A stretch of 64,000 nt of DNA from NCBI GenBank assembly GCA_947359465.1, contig OX375879.1, positions 91,128,578-91,192,577 on the forward strand, given 5' to 3'. Both the position numbers and the translations under genes were made by a program. Source of the stretch: Metellina segmentata (Eukaryota > Arthropoda > Arachnida > Araneae > Tetragnathidae). Shown here in pieces: positions 24,531-36,057 of the stretch; the stretch's first letter is position 1, and each line of letters starts with the position of its first letter. The notes under the pieces were generated by a model that was given only the letters and a program-made list of their open reading frames with translations, did no database searches and was not told the origin of the DNA.

Positions 24531-26090
24531 ACTAAACTAGGGGGCTCCGCCCCCTGCTCGCTTACGCTCGCCAACCCCCAGGGATTGCTACGCAATCCCA
24601 TTTGGTTTGCTTCGCAAACCAACACTCCTTTTACATATGCCATTTGGTTTGCTTCGCAAACCAACATTCCTTTCGCACAGTGAAACTATCTGAATAATTT
24701 GTATTATCCTAATTTCACTTTCCGGTCCATGACGTCACAGCGAGGGCTTCGCAACCTGATCACCGACCCCCGGGGATTGCTACGCAATCCCGTTTGGTTT
24801 GCTTCGCAAACCAATACCTCTTTCGCAAGTGATTTCACTTATTTTTACTTTAACACTTAATGCACCCTAAACTAATAGCCGCATCAGTAAAAAATCTTCT
24901 GCATCTTGTTCCCTGTACAATTTTAAGTAAACCATGTTAATCTAAAAACTTTAATGATCTGTACTTTGTACTTTCTCTTTAAACCATCTGAAAACAGAGG
25001 GAAAAAAGCGAGCCTTTTTCCTCGCCAAATAAAAAGAAATCGTTTTCATGGCAATTGGTGCTACGATAAATTTGATATCTGGCAAACCCGAAAGTAAAAA
25101 ATACAACCCTCCGCGAATGCAATGCTCCGCGAATTTGCTCCGCGAAATAAAAATTACGAAATTTGTGTCACCAACTTTTGATTGCATCCAATTTATTTAT
25201 GAACCAATTTTAAAAAGAATTCTACTGTAAGAAAGAGAACATTCTGAGGTATACTGCGATATTTTAAAAATTAAAAACTAATAGTAATACGATATAGATA
25301 TGACAGTTTTAGTTTTGTATCGGAAATTACGATCTGAAAGTTCCGAAAATTGTATGATCCACTTTTAATTGCATCGATTTTATTTATTAACCAATTTAAA
25401 AAATAATTGTGCCATAAGAAAGAGTGTAATGTAATGTATTCAGTGATGTTCTCAAATTTAAAAAATAATGGTTTTTTCTGTAGATATAACTGTTGTGACA
25501 AAAAGTAGCGAAAATATCCAAAGATTCCGAATTTTGTATCACCACCTTTTGATCGCATCCAATTTAATTATTAACCGATTTCAAAAATAATAGTACCGTA
25601 AGAAAGAGTACAATTTGAGGTATACTGCGATATTTAAAAATTAAAAACTAATAGTAATAAGATATAGATACGGCAGTTTTAAAAAAAAGTAACAAAAATG
25701 TCCCGATTTTTCCCGAATTTCAAAAAAATATTATCAAGAACCAAATTGAAATTTAAAAAAAAACTCGACGAGCTGCAAAAATTTACGTTGAGAGGTACTC
25801 TTAAAAAAAAACTCACGACTGAAGACTGAAAATTTGAATGTGTTTTGCTCACTCGCGGAAGAAATTTCACTTCTTCAACTTTAACACTTAATAAAACCTA
25901 AACTAAGAGCCGCATCGGAAAAAAATCTTAATAATTATCCAGGGAATACGATGAAGAACAAAGCATGTTAATTTCATTTTTTTCCGATCAGTACTTTCTC
26001 GGGAAACCGTCTAAGAATCGAGCTTAACAACACATTTTTCAATCCTGCGGCGGCGGCGGTAACTTTTTTTTAATATAGAGAGAAATCAAA
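24531..26090 (+). repeat. Hairpin-rich composite repeat, copy 2
   Basis: Begins with a run of short inverted repeats with three-base loops: GGGGGC-TCC-GCCCCC, GGATTGC-TAC-GCAATCC, TTGGTTTGC-TTC-GCAAACCAA. The last two recur within 24600-24820. A direct repeat of TTTAACACTTAAT...CCTAAACTAA.AGCCGCATC lies at about 24850 and 25881. The right edge is near the CGGCGGCGGCGGTAAC tract at 26047-26062. The front block matches 12630-12890 in the opposite orientation. Confidence 0.6.
25150..25690 (+). repeat. Three tandem ~187-bp units
   Basis: Units start near 25156, 25344 and 25529. They share TTTGAT.GCATC.AATTTA, CCAATTT.AAAAATAAT, TAAGAAAGAG, GGTATACTGCGAT and TAAAAACTAATAGTAATA. They sit inside the hairpin-rich composite repeat and are non-coding. 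Confidence 0.8.
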
Positions 26091-27066
26091 TTAAAACCTC
26101 TTGTACAGATCTTAGACATATTTTAGTTCATGACCTCCGCATTCATCTCTTCTTTTTTCACGCATTTCGCTGTTTTTTTTTTACCTCATCCGTAATTTAT
26201 CAACTTTAAAATTACATTTCATCACATTTTAAACAAACTAAGTTGGGGTTATCGCCATCATTTTTTTGTCAGGGTTAAGCGGCATCCAAACCACATTTGG
26301 ATCAAATATATTTTGCTTTGAATATATACCCAAGTAGTTTATCAACTTTTTAATGTTAGTTTGATTGCTATACTTATATTTTTTTAACCAATTTTTTTAT
26401 ATTTATCACCTTGCATATGGCGCTACTTACCCAACACCCGCCAACATGCACTAATAGATGTCACGTATAGCAGCTTGTCAACGCGAGTAGACGATATTTG
26501 GAGCACTTACTCTACTTTTTAGAGGATTAAAATGCAGTAGTTTTTTATTCGAAATGTAACTTCTTCACAAAAAAAAGCAATATATATATATTAATCACTG
26601 AAATTAATACATCAATCACTTAAAATAGTTTGTGAATGAATAAAAAATGGTTTTAGAGGAAATTGCCCTCATTCCCGCTAAATTAACTGATCAAAAACTA
26701 TTAAATATTAAATAATATGAACTAAATATTTTATTCATACTCTAATATAACAAGAAAATTCAGCTGAATAATGTAATAAACATTGACGTTTGCTTCCATA
26801 ATCGAAACATACTGGATAATCTCACAACTGGAAAATAATAAAGTACCGTGTTCTCAAACCCAACTGTGGAATAATAAATTAGAATAAAATCAGTAACATT
26901 CGTAACAACATATCAATTACGATTGAAAAGAAATCACGTTACCAAAGTGACGCCAAGGAAACCCATTAAGTACCAGCAGTGAAACTCATTTCAAGATCGA
27001 TACGATATGATATGTTTTCATAATGATATTTTTACCTTCGCGTGACCTTGTTTCCCATTTTGCCAG
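26091..27066. other. AT-rich non-coding stretch
   Basis: A short ATATATATAT run lies near 26580. Nothing else recognised. Confidence 0.4.
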
Positions 27067-27140
27067 CTTTAAGGGAAGAAATGTGGTCAAAATTTGTCCA
27101 GAAACGCGATATCCTAATTCCAAGTGATGCAGAACATTAG
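27067..27140 (+). CDS. Candidate terminal exon of an unidentified gene
   Basis: A pyrimidine-rich tract followed by CCATTTTGCCAG gives a good splice acceptor ending at 27066. The following frame reads LREEMWSKFVQKRDILIPSD, then AEH and a TAG at 27138-27140. An AATAAA polyadenylation signal lies 20 bp downstream (27160-27165). The exon would be only 24 codons, so chance remains a real alternative, and no family is recognised. An opposite-strand frame (26986-27240) overlaps it. Confidence 0.3.
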
Positions 27141-27165
27141 AAGAAACGAAAATATACTCAATAAA

Positions 27166-27909
27166 AAAATCAATCAAAGGATACAAATGCAAACAGAATC
27201 GAAAATCGATATCTCTTTTCCAAATAATTACTGTCATCATTTAAATATGCACTAATTCCTTTGTTTTCAATTGGTATTGGATTCGTTTTGCTTAGAAAAG
27301 AATGTTTCGTTGCATTATACTTTCACACAGTAGTGTATATACCAAACATCCTGAACTTTTCCAAACTATAAGCTTCTAAAATGCTGATTAAAATTTGTGT
27401 GAAAAATACGTTATTTTTACCATGAACAAAAGTCCCAAACTGCTGTCAATGAAAGTTATATTTAAGTAATTTAAGACGTACTCTCTTCAGACTGTGTACT
27501 ACGCATGTTTTTTTCTGAAAAGAAATGGCTTCTCGCTTTGTCTCAACTATCAACTCGATCAAATAACTGGGGAAATAGGAACGCGGTTTTTGAGACAAGT
27601 ACGTCTTTATTTCTCATTAGACATTTCAAGATAATATGACGTTCCATCACTGCTTTTTGAAGTAAAAAAAAGTACTTTACTACATTTAACTGATTAGTAT
27701 TTACGGGTAACACTTTTACAATTAAATTACAGGTAATACGGAAAGCTTAACATGATTATTAAATGAAAATTACTTTTCATAGTTTCGTGGACCCCCCTTG
27801 AACCTCAAACCACAGTACTGGCAATTCCTTTGAGGGATCGTGTATAGAACTAACCGAATGGCCACACATTCATGTCTTATTGTTGTCGAAAAGTGAAATT
27901 ATATATGAT
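27166..27909. other. No recognised feature
   Basis: AT-rich spacer before the foldback element. Confidence 0.4.
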
Positions 27910-28860
27910 ACCGCTAAAGTGCAGTAATCAGTTATTCTACAGATTGTCTAGGTAATGTGCAGATTAACCATGGCAATCCGTTAAAGGGCCGAAAATTGTT
28001 TAATTTCTCAAATTACCTAAGTAATCTGCAAATTACCTACTAGGCACTCGTTAAAGTGAAAATAAGATCTTTGCTGGATCAAATCTTCAAATTACCTAGA
28101 TAATCTGCACGTTACTTACTAAGCACTTGTTAAAGTGAAAATAAGATCTTTGCTGGAACAACAGAAAGGTTTCTGTACGCTTAAATTAACATAATGTTAT
28201 GTATTTATTTTTCGATATCTAAAGAATGAAGTTAATGCAGTGAAATAATCAACAAATTAGTTGATAGAATCAATCATCAATCAATTAAAAAACTATAATA
28301 ATAAGAATCAAACGGTTTAAAATATTATTACAATTAAGGAAATTAACATAATGTTATTTATTTATTTTTCGATAGGTAAGGAATCAAGTTAATACGATCA
28401 AACAATCAACAAATTAGCTGATAGAATCAATCATCAATCAATAAAAAAACTATAATAGAAAGAATCAAACGGTTTAAAATATTATTACAATTAAGGAAAT
28501 TAACATGTTACTTGTTTATTTTTTCGGTATCTAAAGAATCAAGTTTACACAATCAAACAATCAACAAATTAGTTCATATAGAATAAATAATCAATCAATC
28601 AATCAAACTATAATAGAAATAATCAAACGGTTATAATAACAAGCGAAATCAAACTCAAAGTGGAGGGAGAGAGGGAAGGTGCTGGGAAAGGAAATGAGAG
28701 AAACAAATTTTTGAACTTTAACGATACGGAAGCCGTTAATGTTTACATTACACAGTTTAAATGTGGAAAACTCTTGATTTCGCACAGTAACGGAGCAAAT
28801 CAGTTAATCTAAAGATTAGCTATGTAATGTGCACATTAACGGCTTTCAAGCTTTAGCGGT
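27910..28860. mobile_element. Foldback MITE with internal tandem repeats
   Basis: The outer ends are ACCGCTAAAG and CTTTAGCGGT. Subterminal sequence is imperfectly inverted (GGTAATGTGCAGATTAA on the left against GTAATGTGCACATTAA on the right). Two copies of AATTACCTA..TAATCTGCA.ATTAC.TACTA..CAC.. lie at 28010-28150. The superfamily is undetermined and no clear TSD is visible. Confidence 0.6.
28187..28650 (+). repeat. Three tandem ~156-bp units inside the MITE
   Basis: Units begin at ATTAACAT near 28187, 28342 and 28499. They share TATTT.TTTTTCG.TA, AATCAACAAATTAG and AATCAAACGGTT. Non-coding. Confidence 0.85.
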
Positions 28861-29544
28861 CACATATAGATGTTTAAGTAAAAAAAAGCAAACAATATCA
28901 CAAAATTTATTATTTGGCATTTCTGTTACGTTGGATGTCCAGATAACGAAGTAACCACCAGATGTGCTCTCGGGCATGTGCTTTACTAGTTATCTAATAA
29001 AATTATTAGTTATCAGTTTGTTGGGCAGTCCTGGCAACTTTAGTAAACAGCAAAAGCATGTGTGTATATGGATGTATATGTATTTGCACATTTTATAATT
29101 ATACTTACGTTTTTCTTTTGACTTCTATGCTCACCTCGAAAATCTGAAAATCTCGAATCTCCAATCAGTTAAATTGACCTGCGGATTTCGATTTAATTTA
29201 ATTTTTGCTAACTTCAATAATTTTAGTGCATTGTTTACTTATGTATTCTTATTTGGTATCAGGATGTAGACTACATTTGTAATTTGACTGGTCTTTGGAT
29301 CCTGTTTGCTTTTTAGTAACTTGTTTTATAAGAATCAGCTGTATTTTGTCAGTGCGGGTGATCTAAGGATCCTGAGGACTTTCCGGATCCTGGTAAAGGT
29401 TCTCCCGACCACCTCTCGTCTAGCCTTGCAACTTCTCGTGGTCAGAGTCTAAAAAAAATAGGTCTCCTGTAGTAAATCATCACTATGGTATTGCAATACC
29501 TTAAATGTATGCCCAGCATATCACTTAGGACCGGCCCTGTCGGT
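28861..29544. other. No recognised feature
   Basis: Slightly higher GC around 29340-29540, including GGATCC twice within 40 bp, but no gene or repeat structure was recognised. Confidence 0.35.
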
Positions 29545-29630
29545 CTCTATTGGTTGGTTGTTTTGGAATTTTACTATGCAAGGGCCATATTTGACCAAGT
29601 TATGCCAAACACCAGACAACTTTAAGCAAA
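29545..29630 (+). repeat. Dispersed GCAAGGGCCATATTTG repeat, copy 2
   Basis: Aligns with 15400-15500: GGTTG.TTTT, TGCAAGGGCCATATTTG, TGCCAAACACCAGACA. Confidence 0.5.
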
Positions 29631-29889
29631 AATGTCGCGAAGAAAAAAAGAGGAATTGTGTGGAGAATAGAGAGAGGGGGCCGACCTCCATCGACATTAA
29701 TGCTTAGTTTTTTCAGAATTAATTTATTTAAAGAAATTGTTTCCCTCTAAAATATCCATAAATTTTCAAATTAACAAGAAAGCTCGATGTGAATGTAAAT
29801 AACATATGAAATAAAAGTTTAACTTTTCAAAACCAGTTCAATAAGTCATCGCAGAAAACATGCATACTTTTGGTACGATCTTCTCTTAC

Positions 29890-30022
29890 CTGCTTATAGA
29901 TGTTAGAGATTCGGATACCCATTAATAGATCTTCATCGGGCACATACGCTATTTGAGGTTTTGGTGGTGGATTAGGAACGATTTTACTTCGCATCCTCTA
30001 TTGTTTCAGATGCGATTTGAAC
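29890..30022 (-). CDS. Candidate exon B of an unidentified host gene
   Basis: On the minus strand a good acceptor (CTTATCTTTTACAG|G) precedes a 133-nt segment ending at a strong donor (AAGCAG|GTAAGAG). In the frame joined from exon A the peptide contains a proline-rich stretch, KIVPNPPPKPQIAYVPDEDL, then LMGIRISNIYKQ, ending exactly on a codon boundary. An in-frame TAG sits at 29998-30000. A second AG 27 nt further in would remove that stop and keep the frame, but it lacks a pyrimidine tract. The gene is unknown. The possibilities are a pseudogene, an alternative last exon, or use of the second acceptor. Confidence 0.5.
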
Positions 30023-30756
30023 CTGTAAAAGATAAGTTATTCATATAAATGGTTTCTAAGACATTCTTATAGACGAATGGAATAGAGTTTAATAGAGCAA
30101 AATGTGTTGAAATCATAGAACAACATAAGACATGAAGTAAATAAGTATGCTACTGCAAAAAGCGTTTTTCTCCTATTGAAATTTTTTGGCATTCTTTGGT
30201 TTTCAAAATGTTTTCTACGCTTCTGGTTGTAATTGATTTACTTGAAATTTGTTTTGGATAATACTTGAAACAGTTTGTATGTAAGTATATATATATATAT
30301 ATACAAACTACAACATGAATTTAAAATTTAAAGTTTGACAATACATGAAAAGTTAATCCACATGAGACAGATAGATTTTTGCTAGTTTATCAGAATTTTC
30401 GACCACATTTCATAACTAAGCAAAATATGAGAGCAATTTCGAATGATATAATATTTTTTCATAATTTGATATTTTAATATGTGACAAACAGTCTACAAAT
30501 TTCTTGATAATCGAGTTAGATCTGCAATTTCTTTGGAAAGCTCAATGTCCCCTTAAAAATCACTATGTAGCCCCTTATAATTGTGCATCCTCTCCAATCG
30601 TGTTACATAAACGCCTAACAACAATCAAAGCAAAATATGAGAGGATCGTCTTTTTCTATCCATTTAGGAGACTCATTAACAAAAGTTAGTCTGCGAATAA
30701 ATGGATGTGATGAAGAGTGAGAGAGAGATAAAGTGAGTGTATTAGAATGTGGTTAC
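30023..30756. other. Putative intron between exons A and B
   Basis: About 734 bp bounded by GT on the exon A side and AG on the exon B side (minus strand). It contains an AT microsatellite at 30284-30304 flanked by inverted GTTTGTAT/ATACAAAC. Confidence 0.4.
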
Positions 30757-30995
30757 CTGGAATACTTTCTTGCAACATCAGCCATGAGCAGGAATAACAT
30801 TTGTTTCAAGTGCTCCGATATAATAGAATTGATTCTTTCAAGTATATCTTTAGTAAATGGGCTGTCTGTCTGTTGTCTACGATAACAGACAAACGTATAT
30901 TCAGTGTCTGGAGCAATGCTCTTGGTAGGCACGTAGTATATTAATTTGTTTCTCTTAATGCTTAAGCAAATGTGAAGAGCATTCAATCGAAACCA
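30757..30995 (-). CDS. Candidate exon A of an unidentified host gene
   Basis: The minus-strand open segment has an acceptor-like TTTTTGAAACAG|TGG at its upstream end and a donor TTCCAG|GTAACC downstream. The 239-nt exon leaves phase 2, which joins exon B in frame. The peptide looks like genuine protein: LIYYVPTKSIAPDTEYTFVC, then TKDILERINSIISEHLKQML, then LMADVARKYS. It is probably mostly helical in its second half. No family is recognised. It could start further upstream if the acceptor is wrong. Confidence 0.5.
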
Positions 30996-31731
30996 CTGTT
31001 TCAAAAATTGTAAATATTGCTATCATCTAATGATGAAAGGAATGCTACTTCTCTTAGAAAAGTGTCACATATGAATTTAGTCATGTCCGCTCATCATAAG
31101 CGGTAATAAAATAATAGTCTCAATCAAAAAAAGACAAGAAAATAACTGCAAGTCCTGCAGTTTCACAATAAAAGTAGCTTAAAGTTTTGGATATTATTTT
31201 TTTATGAGTGGAGAATACAGAGAGACTAATCCTACCTCAAAGTAAAGAAATAACGAATAGTCTGGAAAAGAATTTTCACTCAAAAATACAAAAGTTTCTG
31301 CCAGTATTCAACGACTTCAGAGATTCGGTCTAACCATTGAATGCCGTACGTTGAACGTTGCCTTTAAAATGTGCAAAGGCTGCGGATTAGAAATATCCTG
31401 TCCAAGTTGAGCGTGACGCATGATGGGTAAGGTCGTAAAAGATTGTCTTTTAACGACAGGAGCTTGGCAACATATGACAGGCTTTAAGATTATGAGCAGA
31501 AAAAGAAACTTGATGGGCAGTTCCGAGTTGTCAGGAGGTGATGAAGTCATCAATATTTGACACCGCAGTGACAAAAGATCGATTTTTTGTTTTCCGATGT
31601 TCTCAAATTGGAATTACCATTTCGTTTTCATCAAATGATGTGCTTTTGAGCTTTTCTGAGGCGTACAATTCTTATGACCTGTTAGGCGTATTAAAATTTA
31701 AGATTCAGATATAAGTTAGTTATTCCATTTG
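30996..31731. other. Unassigned spacer with one open frame
   Basis: A minus-strand frame at 31317-31574 has fairly protein-like composition (APVVKRQSFTTLPIMRHAQL) but no convincing splice sites or homology, so it is not called a gene. Confidence 0.3.
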
Positions 31732-32416
31732 CAGTGGACTCGCGTTTTTACGAACTGCCCGTTTCTACGAACTACTACGTTGATCCCGAGTAGGATTCCA
31801 TAGAAATAATGTTAATTTCCCCTAGGATTTACGAACCAAAAAATTACACATTCTCCCTTTTTTTAAGAACTCGGTTTTCCTCACTTTCTATTCATTGTTT
31901 TCCTTAAGACAGAAAAACTTGGCGGGAAAGGGTAAAATTTCTTTTGACTGGTTAGACATTGAACCTCCCAAGTTTGTAAGGGGGACGAAAAAATTCTTAA
32001 GAGCGATTCTGTTCTCAGTGCAGACGAAGCCTTTATCATTATTTTCTGACTGTGGAAGAGAATGTTCAAGCATGCTCAGAGGAGATATTGGACGAACGGG
32101 AATGCCAAAGAATAATCAGATGAAGAAGAATGAGTAGAGGTCATCCCAAGACCAACTTTCAAAGAAGCCACTGAATAGTTGTCCAGACTACGTTGGTTCT
32201 TAGAAGCAGATACCAATTTTGAGATGATTAACAGCATCAACTCTATGGAATCGTATGTTTACTGAAGTGCTATCATGAAGCTAACAAAGACAGTCGATTT
32301 TTTTGGAATCGCTACTCATAAAGATTAGTGCAAGTTGCATTTTTGTTTTTTTAAATCTCATTCCCATTTACGAACTTATTCGGTTCCCACGAGTTCGCAA
32401 AAACGCGAGTCCACTG
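31732..32416 (+). mobile_element. Tigger/pogo-like element, decayed
   Basis: Ends are CAGTGGACTCGCGTTTTTAC and, in reverse complement, CAGTGGACTCGCGTTTTTGC. TA is present on the right (32417-32418) and TG replaces TA on the left. The CAGTGGA-type ends and the enclosed transposase tail indicate the pogo/Tigger branch of the Tc1-mariner superfamily. Confidence 0.75.
32140..32260 (+). pseudogene. Pogo/Tigger transposase tail fragment
   Basis: One frame reads PRPTFKEATE, a stop, then LSRLRWFLEADTNFEMINSI. This matches the helical C-terminal region common in Tigger-type transposases (F.EA...L..LR.FLE....). The catalytic core is not recognisable in the 685-bp element, so it is a non-autonomous relic. 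Confidence 0.55.
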
Positions 32417-33540
32417 TATTTTGCTTGGCTTGTTTTAGCTAAAATTCGCTTCTTTACTGGTTCGTGTCCACTTAGAGGACACAAAGAAAGTGAAAAGGTA
32501 ATTTTAGCTGCATAAGATTTGTGAGATTATGTTGTCAAGGGAAAAGTTGCGTGATGTTTAAAAAATACGAGAGGGAATTTTAGTGTTAACAAAACGTAGT
32601 TAAACCAGATGGAACGCGAGCTCCCTCTACCCAAATGAACGCACATGATACATACCGGGGTTACTTTAAGATGTTATTCGTCACAGTTTTGGCTATATTT
32701 AGCACTACACTAATTAGTATTGACCAATAAACTATTATATATCAATTCGGAATCTTTAATGACAACACGAGGTGCTAAAATAGTTACGCAAAAACAAGCC
32801 GTGAGGCTACTTTTGGAAACACTTTTTGATATTATATTGGATTATAGATCAGCAAACCCACGTTAATGACGTCAAATGTCTTTAATAAGAGAAAAATATG
32901 CTATGTAGACAGATGTCCATCAACATTTTCTACACCAGCGTCTATTTTCTTATATACACATAAACTGAGATAGAATTCGGATACTGGGAATAAATATCAG
33001 CATTGTAACATTATATAAGACATACATACCGTTCTGTATTTTTATTGTGAGAAGTAAAATTAACACAAACTGTTACTTTTGAAACGGCTTACAAGTTTCT
33101 CTACGACTGCGCACAATTACAAGAGCAACAGTTAAGTATGAGTTATACTTGGTTTTTTCTAGAACAAGTGAAATTTTCACCTCGCAATAGTTCCATTTGC
33201 ATATAGGTTGTACTTTAATGTCCTAAAGGTACAGGTACTTTCATTGGGGTTTTCTAAATACGTAATTTAGTGAAAACTGTTGTAGATATTTAGGAACACG
33301 CTATAAGAGATCTTATTTGATGACAAGAAAAAATTTCCCTAGTCTTAGCATTTCTATTGTAAATTGTTCTGCAATATCAAAGTACTGATTTAGAAAAAAA
33401 ATTATTTCTCGGCTTTTCATACGTTTATTCATCCAAGGCCATAATTTATCATTGTGTGTATTGTAATTTTCCAGCAGACTCAAAAATCCGAATACATTAT
33501 TTAAAAAAATAATAATCCGAAAATCGTTGAAAAGTTAAAA
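32417..33540. other. No recognised feature
   Basis: AT-rich. An AATAAA on the minus strand near 33423 lies about 115 bp downstream of the exon candidate at 33541-33651 and could be its polyadenylation signal. Confidence 0.4.
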
Positions 33541-33651
33541 TCAACTCGTCTGACTGATGTGGTTATGATCCTCTTCATCATCTGGAACGACACTATCATA
33601 CAATTTTGTTTGCAATTGATCCCAAACTATTACCAATAACCTGTTGAATTG
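33541..33651 (-). CDS. Candidate terminal exon of an unidentified host gene
   Basis: The minus strand after a CACTTGAG acceptor-like site reads QFNRLLVIVWDQLQTKLYDS, then an acidic tail VVPDDEEDHNHISQTS and TGA at 33541-33543. Composition is strongly protein-like and the frame is open up to 33669, where an in-frame TGA forces a splice or truncation. It is 36 codons long. I do not recognise the family. It may be the last exon of a minus-strand gene extending to higher coordinates. Confidence 0.45.
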   Translation of the reverse strand, partial: QFNRLLVIVWDQLQTKLYDSVVPDDEEDHNHISQTS

Positions 33652-35997
33652 CTCAAGTGGGACGTAAATTCAACTACCTACCTTGAATGACAAGTAGAAT
33701 TTGCTTTATATTAAAAAAATCATAAGTTTATTGTTATATAGATTGAAGCTACGACGATACTGCATATGGAGGGGTCTGATTAAAGCAGCTTATGAAACAC
33801 GTGTTTTTCTGATAAATGGAATTTAGCATAGCTCAATTAATCATGTTATCGTTAACAAGATTTTGTACTAAATATCATAAAATGCTTAGAAAGCACTATT
33901 GACATTGGTAAAAGTATGATACAAATTAATTAAACTAAATACTACTCATGTGTATTTTTATTTATGTAAATGAATAAAATAATCTGCGATTAAAAATATT
34001 TAATGAAATATTTTGTTAAAGAAGTATCTCTAAAAATAAAATATAATCTTTTAATGGGAAGTTCCTTAAGAACTGAGAACGAACACATATTATTAGCTAC
34101 ATTCAATCTTACATTTAATGATGTGCTAGAAAATTAATTAAATTTGTTATTGAGAGAAAGTAATTGCGCTGAAAGGAATTCCAAGAAAACTTTAAGAACT
34201 ATTGAGCAAATAATTTCCTGCAGTCCCAATTATCATAACTTCCATAGATAAAAATAGAAATATATATAAATGGAACAAACACATTTCCCAGCATTCACAG
34301 GTAAAAAATTAATTGTCCTGAGGATTCGGATTATGAAACCATAAAAAATGCAAAACATTCACAGAAAATTTTCTAAAAATATCCTCTCTTAATAATTGGG
34401 ATTTCAAATTGAATTTTCACTTTCTTCAGAGGCTTAGAACTCGAGTGGTGCGTTTCTTTCAAAAGTTCGAAGATTCATTTCCCACTTAAACACTTTTTAT
34501 CGCTTGTTATATATCTTTTTAATCTCGTGTCAGTGGCATAGCTAGATTAAAGTACTTTAAGCCACTAAAATTATTGTTTTTTTACATTTTTTTTTGCAAA
34601 TTCATTATTAAAATAGTAGAATACTTTCGCAATATTTAAATAAAGCTTGTTGGTTAAGGCTACGTTTATAAACATCTGCAGATCTGTAACTACGGAGTTC
34701 TGTCTGACAGTATATCCAAAAATATAAACACTCTTATGAATTTCTCTGCCAATTATTAGTAATATGTAACAGTTCTGGCTACAATTATATAGGTGCTATT
34801 CAAACACTAACGAGAGACGTTCGAAGCTGTCGGTCAGTTCTGTAGCATGTTGAACGACCGTTTATTTTTCTGGGTGTCTGAAGTTCACTCCATTTCGTTG
34901 TTGGATTTTTGCAAATAAATTGGTTTATTTTTTTGTTCGTTATTTGGGTGATCAAGAGTGAAAATTAAAATGTTCTTATTATGAAAGCTATGAATTCTTT
35001 CGAAACTGGGGTGGTACATCACATATACTGACGATCTAAAAAATTACTAAACACCAGTTATAGGATTTGAAGAACAAGGAACATAGAAACGGAGCACTGA
35101 ATTTAAATATTTTGCAAAAGAAATTAGAGATACTTTGCAGGTTTTTTAGAAGACATAAGCCGAAAATCCCGCAATTGACAAAATTGGTATAGATAAACTA
35201 TCGAAATTTTAAAAAATCGGGGAGGATACTAATGTAATTTATGTGTGGTCTAAATGTCCATATATATTAAAGTATTAAGCTTTCCAAAAGGTAGTTCAAG
35301 AGAACTAACAGAAGGAAACTTTAAATTTGTATTTATATAACAATTTCATTTATATTTAATTCATTTGAAATAACAGTAAATTATTAACAATGCTAAAACA
35401 TTTCATTCTAACATCATTTCTGAATTTTGTGCCCTCATTTTCATCTCCATGTGTTCTACTTTGCAAATTAGTTTTTCTGAACTTTCAGGTTTCGTGCTTG
35501 TAATTTTGGCACAGTGAATTACAACTTCCATTTTAAATTCATTGAACCTTCGGAGCATACTCCTAGAAGTTCCTTTATGTTAATCCATTCTCGTATTCAT
35601 AAGACACGTTTGTTTCTTCTTTCGAATAAACCCCTGGCCATTCCCTGAAAGGGCTAAAATAAGAACACTAGCTCAAATCTGCTTCCTGAAAGCCATAACT
35701 GAATTCGGAAGTCAGATCATAGGTAAATGTATGACAAATATTTCCCGTCAGTACAAACAGGTCATACAATTCTATTCTAAAGTTCTTTCTAGAGATCTGA
35801 ATTCGAACTATACGAGATCGAACTATAATGTCTAAATATTTTCAAGGGCAAACGTCACAGAAAGTTATGGTCGGCCTGTTGATGAAATTGTAGCTTCTGA
35901 TACGTACAGGTGTAAACGTACCTTTAGATTAAATAATAGGTTACATAATTAGCAATTTACTGGAGAAAATAAAATCATCAAAATTATTCATTTATTC
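33652..35997. other. AT-rich non-coding stretch
   Basis: No gene supported. A possible Tc1-like solo end (ACTGACGATCTAAAAAATTA) lies near 35028 but has no partner. Confidence 0.4.
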
Positions 35998-36029
35998 CAT
36001 TGATGTATAATAATAATTATACATCAATG
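35998..36029. repeat. Perfect hairpin, 13-bp stem
   Basis: CATTGATGTATAA and its exact reverse complement are separated by TAATAA, 28 bp outside the mariner left end. Confidence 0.85.
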
Positions 36030-36057
36030 AAATCATAATTTATAATTTATTCGTTTA

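Noticed and set aside
31317..31574. Minus-strand 85-codon frame as a third exon of the 29.9-31.0 kb gene
   Set aside because: No convincing acceptor or donor at its edges and no phase-compatible join could be found by eye.
35028..35060. Full Tc1 element
   Set aside because: Only one end-like sequence (ACTGACGATCTAAAAAATTA); no partner or transposase found.
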